NCBI GenBank assembly: GCA_050180235.1
Contig: JBFXEJ010000009.1
Location: forward strand, 1 to 64,000
Origin: JAABRU01 sp050180235
GTDB taxonomy: Bacteria; Desulfobacterota; Desulfobacteria; Desulfobacterales; Desulfococcaceae
Direction: 5' to 3'
Length of the DNA stretch: 64,000 bases
Part shown: positions 37,201-43,626 of the stretch, one piece after another
Position numbering within the stretch: the stretch's first letter is position 1
Layout: each line of letters opens with the position of its first letter
Position numbers and translations under genes: made by a program
The notes under the pieces: model-generated
Told to the model about the DNA's origin: nothing
What the model saw: the letters and a program-made list of their open reading frames with translations, nothing else
Database searches by the model: none

Positions 37201-39516
37201 GCCGCCGCCGTAATGGGTTTCAGCGGATGTATTGTTGCGGACGATGCAGTTTGTATAGTTACCGCCGCCGTAAGAATAAAACCCGGCTCCGCTTCCGGTG
37301 GAATAGCAGTAATCAATAATACAGTTGTTGACATACAGATTCCCTGTACCCACACCCGCCTGAATACCTCCGCCGTTTTCGGCAGTATGATACCCTTTGG
37401 TGATATGCAGTCCCTCCAGCGTCAGAGAATACCCGTCAACAACCGCGATATTGAATACCAGGCAGACATTTTCTCCGCTGATGACCGGATTGCTTCCGGT
37501 TCCGTCAATGGTGAATGATTTTGCCTGGTTTATCGTTAAAGCCGATGATAATGTGATGTACAATCCCGGTGAAAACGTGATCGTTCCGCCATCGCAAATG
37601 TCGGTAATCGCCTGACGCAAACTGCCTGGGCCTGAATCGGAGGGGCTGTCAACGGTTATATTGGTGTCACATGCCGTGCTATATCCGCTTGCCGGGGCTA
37701 TGGAAGTCAGATAATTTTCACTTACGCCGGAGCCGTTGAATTCATACACAGCCACATGATAGGTTGTGCCTGCGGTCAGTCCGGTTACGGTTGCGGTATT
37801 TCCTATTCCGTTATAAACAACATAATTGCCGGTTCCGATTTGTGAACCGTTTCCGAAAACCGCATCTGCCGTGTAACCTGTCCAGTCAGCAGGATCTGAA
37901 TCAACAGCACTGCCGGGCCGCATGACCACAATACATTCTGCACCGGTTCCCCGTGTCCAGTTTACGGTCAGCGATGTGCCGGTTATTGATGTGAAATTTA
38001 CGACTGATGCCTGTGTGCCGGGTTCGGAAGCGGGAACTGAGTTATACAGGGCAATACGGTTCGAGATCATCCCACCGGCTGTCGTAAAACTCCCCCCGGC
38101 ATACAGATTACCGGAACTGTCAACTGCAAGGGCATTGACAATGCCGTTCATTCCTGTTCCAAGCGCGCTCCATGCTGAACCGTTCCATTTTGCAATATAG
38201 TTGGCACTGACACCTCCTGCGGTTGTAAATTCCCCCCCGGCATAGAGATTGCCCCTGCCGTCAACTGCAAGGGATTTGACACCGCCGGACATTCCGGTTC
38301 CCAGAGCGGTCCATGCTGAGCCGTCCCATTTGGCAATTCTCATTGCGCTCACGCCTCCGGCAGTATTAAATCCCCCCCCGGCATAGAGATTGCCACTTCC
38401 GTCAACCGCAAGGGCAAAGACCTCTCCGCCGGTCATTCCGGTTCCCAGTGGTTCCCATGCTGAGCCGTCCCATTTGGCGATCCGATTTACGCTCACGCCC
38501 CCGGCGTTTATAAATTCCCCCCCGGCATAGAGATTGCCGCTGCTGTCAAACGCAAGGGCATAGACCCCGATGCTGTTCATTCCGGTTCCCAGCGGTTCCC
38601 ATGCTGAGCCGTCCCATTTGGCAATTTTATTTGCGCTCACACCTCCGGCATGATCAAATTGCCCCCCGGCATAGAGATTGCCACTTCCGTCAAACGCAAG
38701 GGCTAAGACTCCGTCGTTTGTTCCCCCATCCAGTACACTCCATGCTGAACCATCCCATTTGGCGGTATGATTCGTAACCAGGGAAATAGGGTTGCCATTG
38801 ATAAGGTAAAACAGCCCTCCGGCATACAAATTTCCTGTGCCGTCAAACGCAAGAGACCTGACAGAGTCGTTCAATCCGTTAGACAGTGCGCTCCATGCCG
38901 AGCCGTCCCATTTGGCGATCCGACTTGCGCTCACGACTCCGGCAGTTGTAAAATCCCCTCCGGCATACAGATTCCCGGATCCTTCAACCGCAAGGGCTAA
39001 GACCGAATTGCTCATTCCGGGATTGCCAAAGACAGAACTCCATACCCTGTTATCAATGGTTGATGTACTGGAAGCTGCGCCCGGAGTCAGATAATCTTCC
39101 GTACCGCCGGAGCCGTTAAATTCATACACTGCCACATAATAGACGGTGAAAGGATTCAGCCCGATCACATTCACGGAAGTTCCGGTTCCGCTGTAAACCG
39201 CGCAGTTGCCGGTTCCAACCTGTGAACCGTATCGGAAAACCGCATTTGCCGTGTAACCTGTTCCGTCAGCAGGATTGGCATCAACAGCACTGGCGGCTTT
39301 CATCAGCACAATGCAACTGTCGCCGTCTCCCCGTATCCAGTTTACCGTCATGGATATATCGGTAACTGATGTGAAATTCACAGCGGATGCCTGAACTGCG
39401 GGTTCAGCGGCATAAAGGTTTGAGGACACAAGCAGCACCGCGCACACTGTCCAAAGCAGGCACACAGTTTTCTGAAAAAAACACGGTTTTCTGAAAAAAC
39501 GGGACAGGGTTTTCAT
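28288..39516 (-). CDS. Giant multidomain exported surface protein (3,742 residues)
   Basis: Start at 39516 after aaaggag; the upstream extension is rejected. Domains in order, approximate residues: signal peptide 1-42; FN3-like 45-140; seven YAGG-type repeats (SGNLYAGGEF.TAGG..A..IAKWDGSAW) 150-490, enough for a seven-bladed propeller; FN3-like; right-handed beta-helix 630-935 (SLRQAITDICDGG); FN3-like; LamG 1070-1260 (ALDFDGVDDYVDCG); choice-of-anchor-D/HYDIN 1315-1430; VCBS-like; about eleven cadherin/Ig-like repeats of about 95 residues, 1600-2610 (NDAPVITGQN..EDT); carboxypeptidase-regulatory-like repeats 2620-3310; FN3; two beta repeats at the C-terminus. No sortase, PEP-CTERM or obvious T1SS tail. 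Probably an adhesin or matrix protein. The secretion route is unknown. Confidence 0.88.
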   Translation of the reverse strand: MKTLSRFFRKPCFFQKTVCLLWTVCAVLLVSSNLYAAEPAVQASAVNFTSVTDISMTVNWIRGDGDSCIVLMKAASAVDANPADGTGYTANAVFRYGSQVGTGNCAVYSGTGTSVNVIGLNPFTVYYVAVYEFNGSGGTEDYLTPGAASSTSTIDNRVWSSVFGNPGMSNSVLALAVEGSGNLYAGGDFTTAGVVSASRIAKWDGSAWSALSNGLNDSVRSLAFDGTGNLYAGGLFYLINGNPISLVTNHTAKWDGSAWSVLDGGTNDGVLALAFDGSGNLYAGGQFDHAGGVSANKIAKWDGSAWEPLGTGMNSIGVYALAFDSSGNLYAGGEFINAGGVSVNRIAKWDGSAWEPLGTGMTGGEVFALAVDGSGNLYAGGGFNTAGGVSAMRIAKWDGSAWTALGTGMSGGVKSLAVDGRGNLYAGGEFTTAGGVSANYIAKWNGSAWSALGTGMNGIVNALAVDSSGNLYAGGSFTTAGGMISNRIALYNSVPASEPGTQASVVNFTSITGTSLTVNWTRGTGAECIVVMRPGSAVDSDPADWTGYTADAVFGNGSQIGTGNYVVYNGIGNTATVTGLTAGTTYHVAVYEFNGSGVSENYLTSIAPASGYSTACDTNITVDSPSDSGPGSLRQAITDICDGGTITFSPGLYITLSSALTINQAKSFTIDGTGSNPVISGENVCLVFNIAVVDGYSLTLEGLHITKGYHTAENGGGIQAGVGTGNLYVNNCIIDYCYSTGSGAGFYSYGGGNYTNCIVRNNTSAETHYGGGGVMMVNGGTLVNCLITNNTAPLNGGVSAYQGGSFINCTIADNTATGGLYAELFSTFNGAILPGPSFTNCLIYNTQNEYIGTWGPPTPFINCSVNGNVTLNNYLPSASISNMQYLTESPFAVGDYSLNTVPGGGIPCSNTGLNSANTTPADLAGNPRIQNSMIDIGAYESAFTLVAEPTSQASGVNFASVTGTSMTVNWTPGSGTNRIVLIKAGSAVNANPVDGATYTANAAFGSGTQIGTGNYAVYNGTGNTVTVTGLTPGLTYFVAVYEFNGTGGSENYLTSIAPASGNTTTVMIPPGNALDFDGVDDYVDCGVGINPAQFTIEAWIKVNSLSSCMVIASKIYNLSPYYNNNFELRVEPAGQIQLVVPDGSSWRFVNSDEVINAGVWTHIAATYDGNGTTGTGKIYINGVQDSNILNSPTYSSSGDLNLFLGARPDNDGSGPAMFFNGALDEVRIWNVARDCAQIQSAMNCELTGTETGLVAYYNFNRGIAGGDNTGIPAPEVTDIKGTNHGTMIGFAKTGTASNFVASAASISGTTPAPQPEINITGLGISIPDGDTAPAAADDTDFGSADAGSGSVVHTFTVENTGTGDLILGADSITVSGTDASDFTVSGITLPATITGGNSANFDVTFDPSALGLRTATVTVASSDCDENPYDFAVQGTGGNTAPVINLDPDNSLGGLDDGNSEITFTEGGSAAAVADSDAAVTDTGNAVSLTLTVTGIADGADEIITIGGTDFPQNADKTTGGNAGSTIFTITYTQSTGVFLITGQGGAEMPLADLNLLMQGITYENLSPVPVAGIRSLSFTANDGFADSLSVLSVITVIPVNDAPVIESQNVLSVNEDTPLVIQLTDLIVTDLDNTYPTGFTLTVQTGTGYTVSGTEITPAENFTGTLTVPVTVNDGGLDSNIFNLTVTVNPVNDVPEITGQNPLSVNEDTALVIQLTDLTVTDPDNTYPDGFTLTVQTGTGYTVSGTEITPAENFTGTLTVPVTVNDGGLDSNIFNLTVTVNPVNDAPVITDQNPVATEEDTAVEIHLTYLVVTDPDNTYPDGFTLTVQPGDNYTVSGTTVTLDKDFSGNLSVPVLVNDGTDYSNIFNIAVTVNPVNDAPVITGQNAVSIPEDSSLAIDDGFLVVADPDNVWSDDFAITAGDGSNYTRSGNTITPNPDFTGTLTVPVTVNDGTADSNTFSFVITVTAQNDSPLITNQKAVFTDEDTAVTVLLSDLTVTDPDSPYPDGFTLTVQTGDNYTFSGTAVTPDENFSGNLSVPVQVNDGENDSNVFNLTVTVHPVNDAPAITGQNAVTIQEDTSIAITAGFLLVADPDSVWPNDFTITAGDGSGYTRSGNIITPDLDFTGTLTVPVTVNDGSAASNTFPFVIAVSAQNDAPLITGQHPVATDEDMPAVIHLTDLIVSDPDSAYPDGFTLTVQTGDSYTVSGTQITPAENFNGTLAVSVQVNDGINDSNVFSLKVTVNPVNDVPVITGQNPLSTAEDTPIIIQISYLIADDPDNDSLTLTVMPGENYTVFGNTVTPAEEFSGVLIIPVYVNDGTVSSEIFYLTLTVSDFRDIPVITGQGSLSMAEEGELTVTLNDLTADDPDSTYPAEFTLTVHSGENYTVSGNTITPVKDFYGTLHVPVTVHDGKNTSTVFTLSVTVTNVNDPPQFTSEPVTAATEDVPYQYEITFTDADPDDSFTVTAGNLPAWLSLKDRVLSGTPGNDDTRKYEIVLTVTDSGGMKTLQSFILAVAAVNDAPVIIASNTLNTTEMTSLTVTLNDLIVEDPDSIYPEVFTMTLQPGENYTLEGHTVTPVQGFTGTLTVPVSVNDGDDESSVYLLKITVTERPEIRTISGVVTGLEKDRKIYINAVSRSLNYWMKAPLLIMGTGEQVIPYSITELKPADDYRAEISSTDYAYQVYNSKDDWEHADVIDISENSAIGVDFVLTPPAGEISGRIMFPDTAKAGQSVLIRAYSASTGSSGTAEIIPDENGAWDVSYTVSRLLHADDYTVSLSSDSYLTRYYSGDGGTGAADEKGAVLVSTRADAPDVNFVPDSGAVISGTVTGTAVSGLRAEAWSDSLDAGSGAFVSADGTYAISGLETAGDYKVCLIRSEGSPLYYDPDQAVYDRNAAAAVSVINGNAAGIDITIPEEKGISGTVRDAGGNPLSGIWIEAQAASQAAGGSAFSSTDGTYEIQGLAPVSDYRVTARPDRHSLYSPQELTGIAAGTQNADFTLTSRPVFSISGLILDTDGEPVPNVRVEISSDSLDIFVTSTDDLSGMQDLHIPNEYDIDGLPAADDYTVTARPPADSRFAVFTRTGISLREDTDMNIVLTPSFSMTGNVSDAARGSRIADARVMASSERKSFRAETRTGADGSFAIGNMPESADYSLTVTAEGYTDTEMTNLSPSGNIAAAMHSAGKISGTVTDENGSPLAGVPVEIFSQSMKSEEHFSGNVITDQKGKFAVNGLRRYSDAGNAVEDYTVIAYPENFPPAEAGNLRPDDTVNLKAAAGAEFSGTVCNADGTPLTGADVFIDIFEKQGAFVMTSDTNPDGTFSNESLRQDAEYELKFMVYSGDDLLMAQWAGNDGIGVNNQSSAAAYSPGTPLHFRFSETVQIPTARSRNAEDRAAASESGETAVRNLRPVPLEVIYTDGTVTVKWEPSLHGKNPDAGEKYYCVFNTDSAFAVSKRTAPRNRPVTVRTVTETGLTGDNADFHCHVAAVDARGQIGETRSVAFRTDTVAPLNPKISVQATTKESTVPLSLAAAGAAEVYLSNITYGQGGQWESWTPQRAWKLTDGDGMKKIYGRFRDRAGNTVNAFATTEKIPDFDPATQHKITVITGSGGSADPSGEVIVNSGDDLTISVKPDAGYGTDQVTVDGIPVRLNNAGQFTLVSIRADHVLEVSFRPLSEKTYVITASAGSYGSIIPSGKITANGGTDQTFRMIPADGYEIAEVLADGQPVDLTADNSFVFRNITGDHSISVTFR

Positions 39517-39766
39517 GGCAGGCTCCTTTCCGCCGGGGCGGAGAAATGAAAAAAATTGGGGACTAAAAAATATAAATTTTATTATAATCAAAACCTGAAC
39601 ATTTTTATTTCCTGCTTGCCAATAAACATTTCATAAAACTTGGAAAATATCCTATCACTCAGAATAAAAAAAGACAAGCCCAATCTTGAATATTTTTTGC
39701 TTATGCCAAAAAGCATAGATGGCAGATATACCTTTTGCAGAAGGTCAAATTCATGCTGCAGAAATA

Positions 39767-39797
39767 TGCAGAAAACCGCTCCGCTCAATTTTTGCAC
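39767..39797 (-). repeat. Dispersed gtgcaaaaa hairpin
   Basis: Minus-strand copy: tgcagaaaaccgctccgctc...ttttgcac. Bases 39592-39922 otherwise contain only AT-rich upstream DNA of the giant gene; no gene seen. Confidence 0.55.
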
Positions 39798-39922
39798 TCC
39801 CGCTCACGGAAATATGCAAAAAAACGGCAGCGGATCAGATTGGCTGACAATGAAAAAACCGGATTTTTCCTGAAAAAACCGGTTTTTCTGAAAACTTTTC
39901 ATGCCCGAAAATTTATGGAACC

Positions 39923-40063
39923 TTAGGTGATTTCCATGAAAAAATGTACCATATTGTAGGGTGGGCACGGCTTTTTGTGCCCGCCGTTTCAGCAGGACGG
40001 CGGGCACAAAAAGCCGTGCCCGCCCTACGAAAAAAGGTATAATCATTAATGGAAATCACCTTA
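39923..40063. mobile_element. MITE family B, copy 2
   Basis: 141 bp, ttaggtgatttccatg...taatggaaatcacctta, with the long gggtgggcacggctttttgt palindrome and loop ccgtttcagcaggacgg. Arms are in the same orientation as copy 3, but the loop is reversed relative to copy 3. Confidence 0.8.
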
Positions 40064-40078
40064 CTTATTGCGCAGCCG

Positions 40079-40147
40079 GTCATACCGGTGAAAGCCGGAG
40101 TCCGGAACAGGCTGAAAATACTGAATTCCTGCTTGCGCTGGAATGAC
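40079..40147. repeat. REP-like palindrome (gtcataccggtgaaagccgg type)
   Basis: gtcataccggtgaaagccgg... ends with gcttgcgctggaatgac, an imperfect inverted arm; same family as 11122-11190, directly next to MITE B copy 2. Confidence 0.55.
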
Positions 40148-40193
40148 GAAGAAATGGAAGTTGTTTCATTTTCATTCCTAAGACAAAGCCGCA

Positions 40194-41048
40194 TCAGTCC
40201 CATTCAAAACTCTGAACCACCAGAATGCCCTGCTCCTTTGCTTTCTCAAGAACTTCAGGATGGGCAAAATGCGTGATAATCAATGGGAATATCTGCTGTG
40301 GAAAAAACTGTTTCACAGCCTGAACATTTTTTTCAAGCTGCGCCAGCTTGGAGCGGTCATCCAGTTTTAAAACCGATTCGCCCACAATCAGAATCTCCCC
40401 GCCGTTGCGCTCAGCCATTCCGAAGATATTGATTTCCTCACCGCCTATGAACTTTCTGACAAATTTCTCCTTTATATGGATATGATGATTGCTTTTCAGA
40501 TAGTCCGGCAGTTTCCGGAATGCCTCATTTTCAAGCGCATATGCCACGCTTTTGGATAAGCCGCCCACCTGATGCCGCAACTGAACCACAGCACCTGTCA
40601 GTTTTGCAACCTCTTTCTCCGTCCGGTTCTGCGCCTCTGCCAGTTCCTCGACCCGTTTCTCTGTCCGGTTCTGCGCCTCTGCCAGTTCCTCGACCCGTTT
40701 CTCCGTCCGGTTCTGCGCCTCTGCCAGTTCCTCGACCCGTTTCTCTGTGCGGCTCTGCGCCTGTGCCAGTTCATTGACCCGTTGTGCCAGTTCCTCAAAC
40801 CGTTTCTCTGTCCGGTTCTGCGCCTGCGTCAGTTCCTCAAGCCGCTTTTCTGTCCGGATTTGCACCACTGCCAGCTCTTTGACAGTCCGGCCAAGTTCCC
40901 CCGCAATCTCCTTTAATTCATTGAATTCTGTTTTTGTTACAGAGGCTTCTCTGTTTTGCTCAATTTCCTCAAGAATATCCCACAAAAGGGATTTGAGTTC
41001 CGGGTTCACAAAATCCAGTTTGCGCAGCAATGCGATACTGTAGGGCAT
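40194..41048 (-). CDS. Coiled-coil protein with C-terminal PD-(D/E)XK-like domain (DUF3782-type)
   Basis: 284 residues. Residues 1-40 form a helical head (SIALLRKLDFVNPELKSLL). Residues 45-155 are a coiled coil of 14-residue units (AQNRTEKRVEELAE) encoded by near-exact 42-bp tandem repeats. The C-terminal 120 residues (EEINIFGMAERNGGEILIVGES, VKQFFPQQIFPLIIT) resemble the nuclease-fold domain of DUF3782-type proteins, which are numerous in filamentous and gliding bacteria and lack a proven role. The start has a strong aaaggaggt site that abuts the CRISPR-like array. Catalytic competence is unproven. Confidence 0.75.
   Translation of the reverse strand: MPYSIALLRKLDFVNPELKSLLWDILEEIEQNREASVTKTEFNELKEIAGELGRTVKELAVVQIRTEKRLEELTQAQNRTEKRFEELAQRVNELAQAQSRTEKRVEELAEAQNRTEKRVEELAEAQNRTEKRVEELAEAQNRTEKEVAKLTGAVVQLRHQVGGLSKSVAYALENEAFRKLPDYLKSNHHIHIKEKFVRKFIGGEEINIFGMAERNGGEILIVGESVLKLDDRSKLAQLEKNVQAVKQFFPQQIFPLIITHFAHPEVLEKAKEQGILVVQSFEWD
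40614..40739. repeat. Three near-perfect 42-bp tandem repeats inside the coiled-coil gene
   Basis: Each unit encodes 14 residues, two heptads, so copy-number changes keep frame and coiled-coil register. Neighbouring units are more diverged. Confidence 0.85.
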
Positions 41049-41062
41049 AATATACCTCCTTT

Positions 41063-41245
41063 GTCATTGTGTGTATTCCCAAAACAGGGGATTTCCCCCC
41101 GGTTATGATGTGTGCAGGTCTCCAAACTTACAGCAGTCATTGTGTGTATTCCCAAAACAGGGGATTTCCCCTTATGGACAAGCTCAGTTACGATTGGCCA
41201 GTATTCCCCGTCATTGTGTGTATTCCCAAAACAGGAGATTTCCCC
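41063..41245. CRISPR. Short CRISPR-like array: three 36-bp repeats, two spacers
   Basis: Repeats at 41063-41098, 41136-41171 and 41210-41245 begin gtcattgtgtgtattcccaa and end gggatttcccc. The first two are identical over 36 bp; the third has one change (ggag for gggg). Spacers of 37 and 38 bp (41099-41135, 41172-41209) are unrelated to each other. Repeat and spacer lengths fit CRISPR geometry, but there are only two spacers, no cas genes in the window, and the third repeat lies inside the 3' end of the exoprotein gene. A minisatellite-like duplication is the alternative. Confidence 0.5.
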
Positions 41246-43442
41246 TCTGCAAATCATCCGGCGGATTGGGGACAGCATCCTGTCCGGTGAAGATAAAGGT
41301 GCTGACATCACTGCCGCTTCTCTGAAAACAGGGGGTCTGCACCCATTGTGTCACATCAAGCATTGCAGCGGGCAGTGTCAGCAGACCCTGGCTTACATCT
41401 GCCTCCGGGGAAATGATGTTTACCGTGCCGTCAATCCCCAGTTGTGAGGAAGCATCCACCACACTGGTTCCGGAGAAAACAAACTGATCCGTCTCTATGC
41501 GGATATTTCCGCCTCTTCCCTCATAGGCATTGGCACGCACTTCGCTCCGGTTCATAACGGTAAACTGAAGATATTCCAAAAGGGGATTAACGGAAATATC
41601 GCCCGCGTCATCCGCTCCCTTTGCCACGCTTGTGGCAATCCGGCTGTCTGTGGCATAAATCATGCTTTGGGCTTCCAGACTGATCTTTCCGCCGCCTGCA
41701 TTCACAGCCTCTGTGGTAATGCTGCTGTCATGCAGATACATGGAATCCCCGGCCTGCACAAAAATATTCCCGGCATCTCCGGCTTTGCTTTCTGTGGAAA
41801 CACTGTTGGAAGAAATATAGGAACCATCCGCAAGTGCAAACTCGGTGCCTGCCTCAATCCGGATATTTCCTCCTGTGCCGCTTCCAAAGGTTTCACTGCC
41901 CACAGCGCCTTTTTCCTCAAAACGGATATGTTTGGCCTGTATCAGCACATCGCCCGCATTTCCAAAACCCAGTGTGCCCGCATAAATCCGGCTGCCGGAA
42001 ACCGTAATTGATTCCGCAGGTTTTTCATCCAGACCGCGAAGGACAAGGGTGCCGCCCTCCCCGTCCCCTGTGTCAATGGAGATTCTGCTGTCATTTGTCA
42101 GCATTATTTCCGGGCTTTCCATAAGAATGTCTCCGGATGCCCCGGCCATTTCAGAACTGCCGGATGAGGAGGCAAAGACCTCGCTCTGATCGCTAATCAG
42201 AAGAGATTCGGAAGCTGTCAGATGCACAGTTCCGCCGTTTCCTCCGCCATCTGCGGAAGAGGAGACAGAGCCTCCGGAAGAAATTGTCAGATTTTCTGCA
42301 AAAATGGAAACATTCCCGGCATCCCCGGCATCTGCCTCCGGATTCGCGGCATTGGCAAAAACCCGTGCTCCGTCCGAAATGCTGACCGATCCTGCTGCGT
42401 TTCCGCCAATCCCGGAAATGGAAATATCCCCGCCCCGGCCTGTGGACGCTGCATCACTGAAAATATCGCCAGCGCTGATGGACACGGTATCAGCCTGAAT
42501 ATCTGTAATGCCGCCATCTTCACTGCCTTTGGTATCCACCTCAATCACACTGCCGCTTTCCAGAAAAAACTGCCCGGCCCGGATGAAAATATTTCCTGAA
42601 CCCTCCCCGGAGGCTTTAATTTGGGAGTGGTCAGACAGAGTGATGGTTCCCAGGGTGCTGAAAGAGGAAACATCCGGCCCGGATTCCGCAAATGTCACCT
42701 CGCCCGGAGAATTCACGCTGACCAGTGAAATGCTTCCTCCGGGAGCGCTGAGACTGCCCAAAGGTTTTTCCGCGCTGCCATCTGCCGTGTAACTTCCTGC
42801 AAAAGAAATATTTCCGCCGGTTACGGAAATATCCTGCAAAGGGGAAACCGTGAGGCCGTATGAACCATCCTCCCCAACCTTTCCCATGCCCTCAAAACGG
42901 ATTTCCGCAGGACTTTTGAGAAAACCGAAGGCTTCGGGAGGAGCTGAAGACAGAATTTCGTTTTCCTGCACAGTGCTGTAAAAGCGATCCGCATCTCCCA
43001 TGCGCAGATAATCCGCTGTGCTGACATAAAAGGAACCGCCGATATCCAGGGCAGCGTCTGGGCCGAAAATGATGCCCGATGAGTTAAGCAGGTAAAGATT
43101 CGCAGCGGAAATCTGCGAAGTGCCTGAAATCACACTGCGCAGGGTTCCGTCAATAAAGGATTCACTGCCTCCGGTAATCCGGGAAATGATATTCCGGATG
43201 CTTTCCGAAACCCCGAAGCTTGCGATTTCCCCGGTATTCACGTTGAACTGGCTGAAACTGTGGAAAAGATTTTCCCCGGACTGATGACCATAGTTCATTT
43301 TGATGTCATAATTCCCGTTTTGAGTTTCAAGCTGCCCGAAAGCGCCTGTGGAACCGTCCAGCACCACCTCTGCATAAAGGCGGGCAGCCGGGTTCATCTG
43401 ACAGAATGCTGCAAGGATGAAAAACACAAAAATATGTTTCAT
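41211..43442 (-). CDS. Filamentous haemagglutinin-type exoprotein with TPS secretion domain
   Basis: 743 residues from the ATG at 43442 after ggag; an ATG at 43463 is less likely. A signal peptide (HIFVFFILAAFCQMNPAARLYA) precedes the TPS domain (NLFHSFSQFNV, ISRITGGSESFIDGTL, NLYLLNSSGIIFGPDA). Beta-helix repeats follow (GDISISGIGGNAAGSVSISDGARVFA type, broken here by position only). TpsA proteins cross the outer membrane through a TpsB partner, which is not in the window. The last 11 residues (GNLLFWEYTQ and stop) are encoded by the third repeat of the CRISPR-like array, suggesting the natural end near PPDDLQ was extended. Confidence 0.85.
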   Translation of the reverse strand: MKHIFVFFILAAFCQMNPAARLYAEVVLDGSTGAFGQLETQNGNYDIKMNYGHQSGENLFHSFSQFNVNTGEIASFGVSESIRNIISRITGGSESFIDGTLRSVISGTSQISAANLYLLNSSGIIFGPDAALDIGGSFYVSTADYLRMGDADRFYSTVQENEILSSAPPEAFGFLKSPAEIRFEGMGKVGEDGSYGLTVSPLQDISVTGGNISFAGSYTADGSAEKPLGSLSAPGGSISLVSVNSPGEVTFAESGPDVSSFSTLGTITLSDHSQIKASGEGSGNIFIRAGQFFLESGSVIEVDTKGSEDGGITDIQADTVSISAGDIFSDAASTGRGGDISISGIGGNAAGSVSISDGARVFANAANPEADAGDAGNVSIFAENLTISSGGSVSSSADGGGNGGTVHLTASESLLISDQSEVFASSSGSSEMAGASGDILMESPEIMLTNDSRISIDTGDGEGGTLVLRGLDEKPAESITVSGSRIYAGTLGFGNAGDVLIQAKHIRFEEKGAVGSETFGSGTGGNIRIEAGTEFALADGSYISSNSVSTESKAGDAGNIFVQAGDSMYLHDSSITTEAVNAGGGKISLEAQSMIYATDSRIATSVAKGADDAGDISVNPLLEYLQFTVMNRSEVRANAYEGRGGNIRIETDQFVFSGTSVVDASSQLGIDGTVNIISPEADVSQGLLTLPAAMLDVTQWVQTPCFQRSGSDVSTFIFTGQDAVPNPPDDLQRGNLLFWEYTQ

Positions 43443-43493
43443 AAAAATCTCCTTTTCGGACATGGGGGTCTGATTATATAAATAACCTTTTGA

Positions 43494-43580
43494 TAGCGGG
43501 TCAAATCATTTGATTCTGGAATTCCCCTCCTCAAGGGAGGTGAGAGTTTTTTCCGCGTCATCAGCCGGTTTGACCCGCTA
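43494..43580. mobile_element. MITE family E, copy 3
   Basis: 87 bp, tagcgggtcaaatcatttga...ggtttgacccgcta, with inner cccctcctcaagggaggtg palindrome; the best-preserved terminal repeats of the family (tagcgggtcaaa / tttgacccgcta). Confidence 0.7.
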
Positions 43581-43626
43581 CCAACCTTATTTAATAAACC
43601 TGCGTATTATTTTCCGGCATTCCGTT

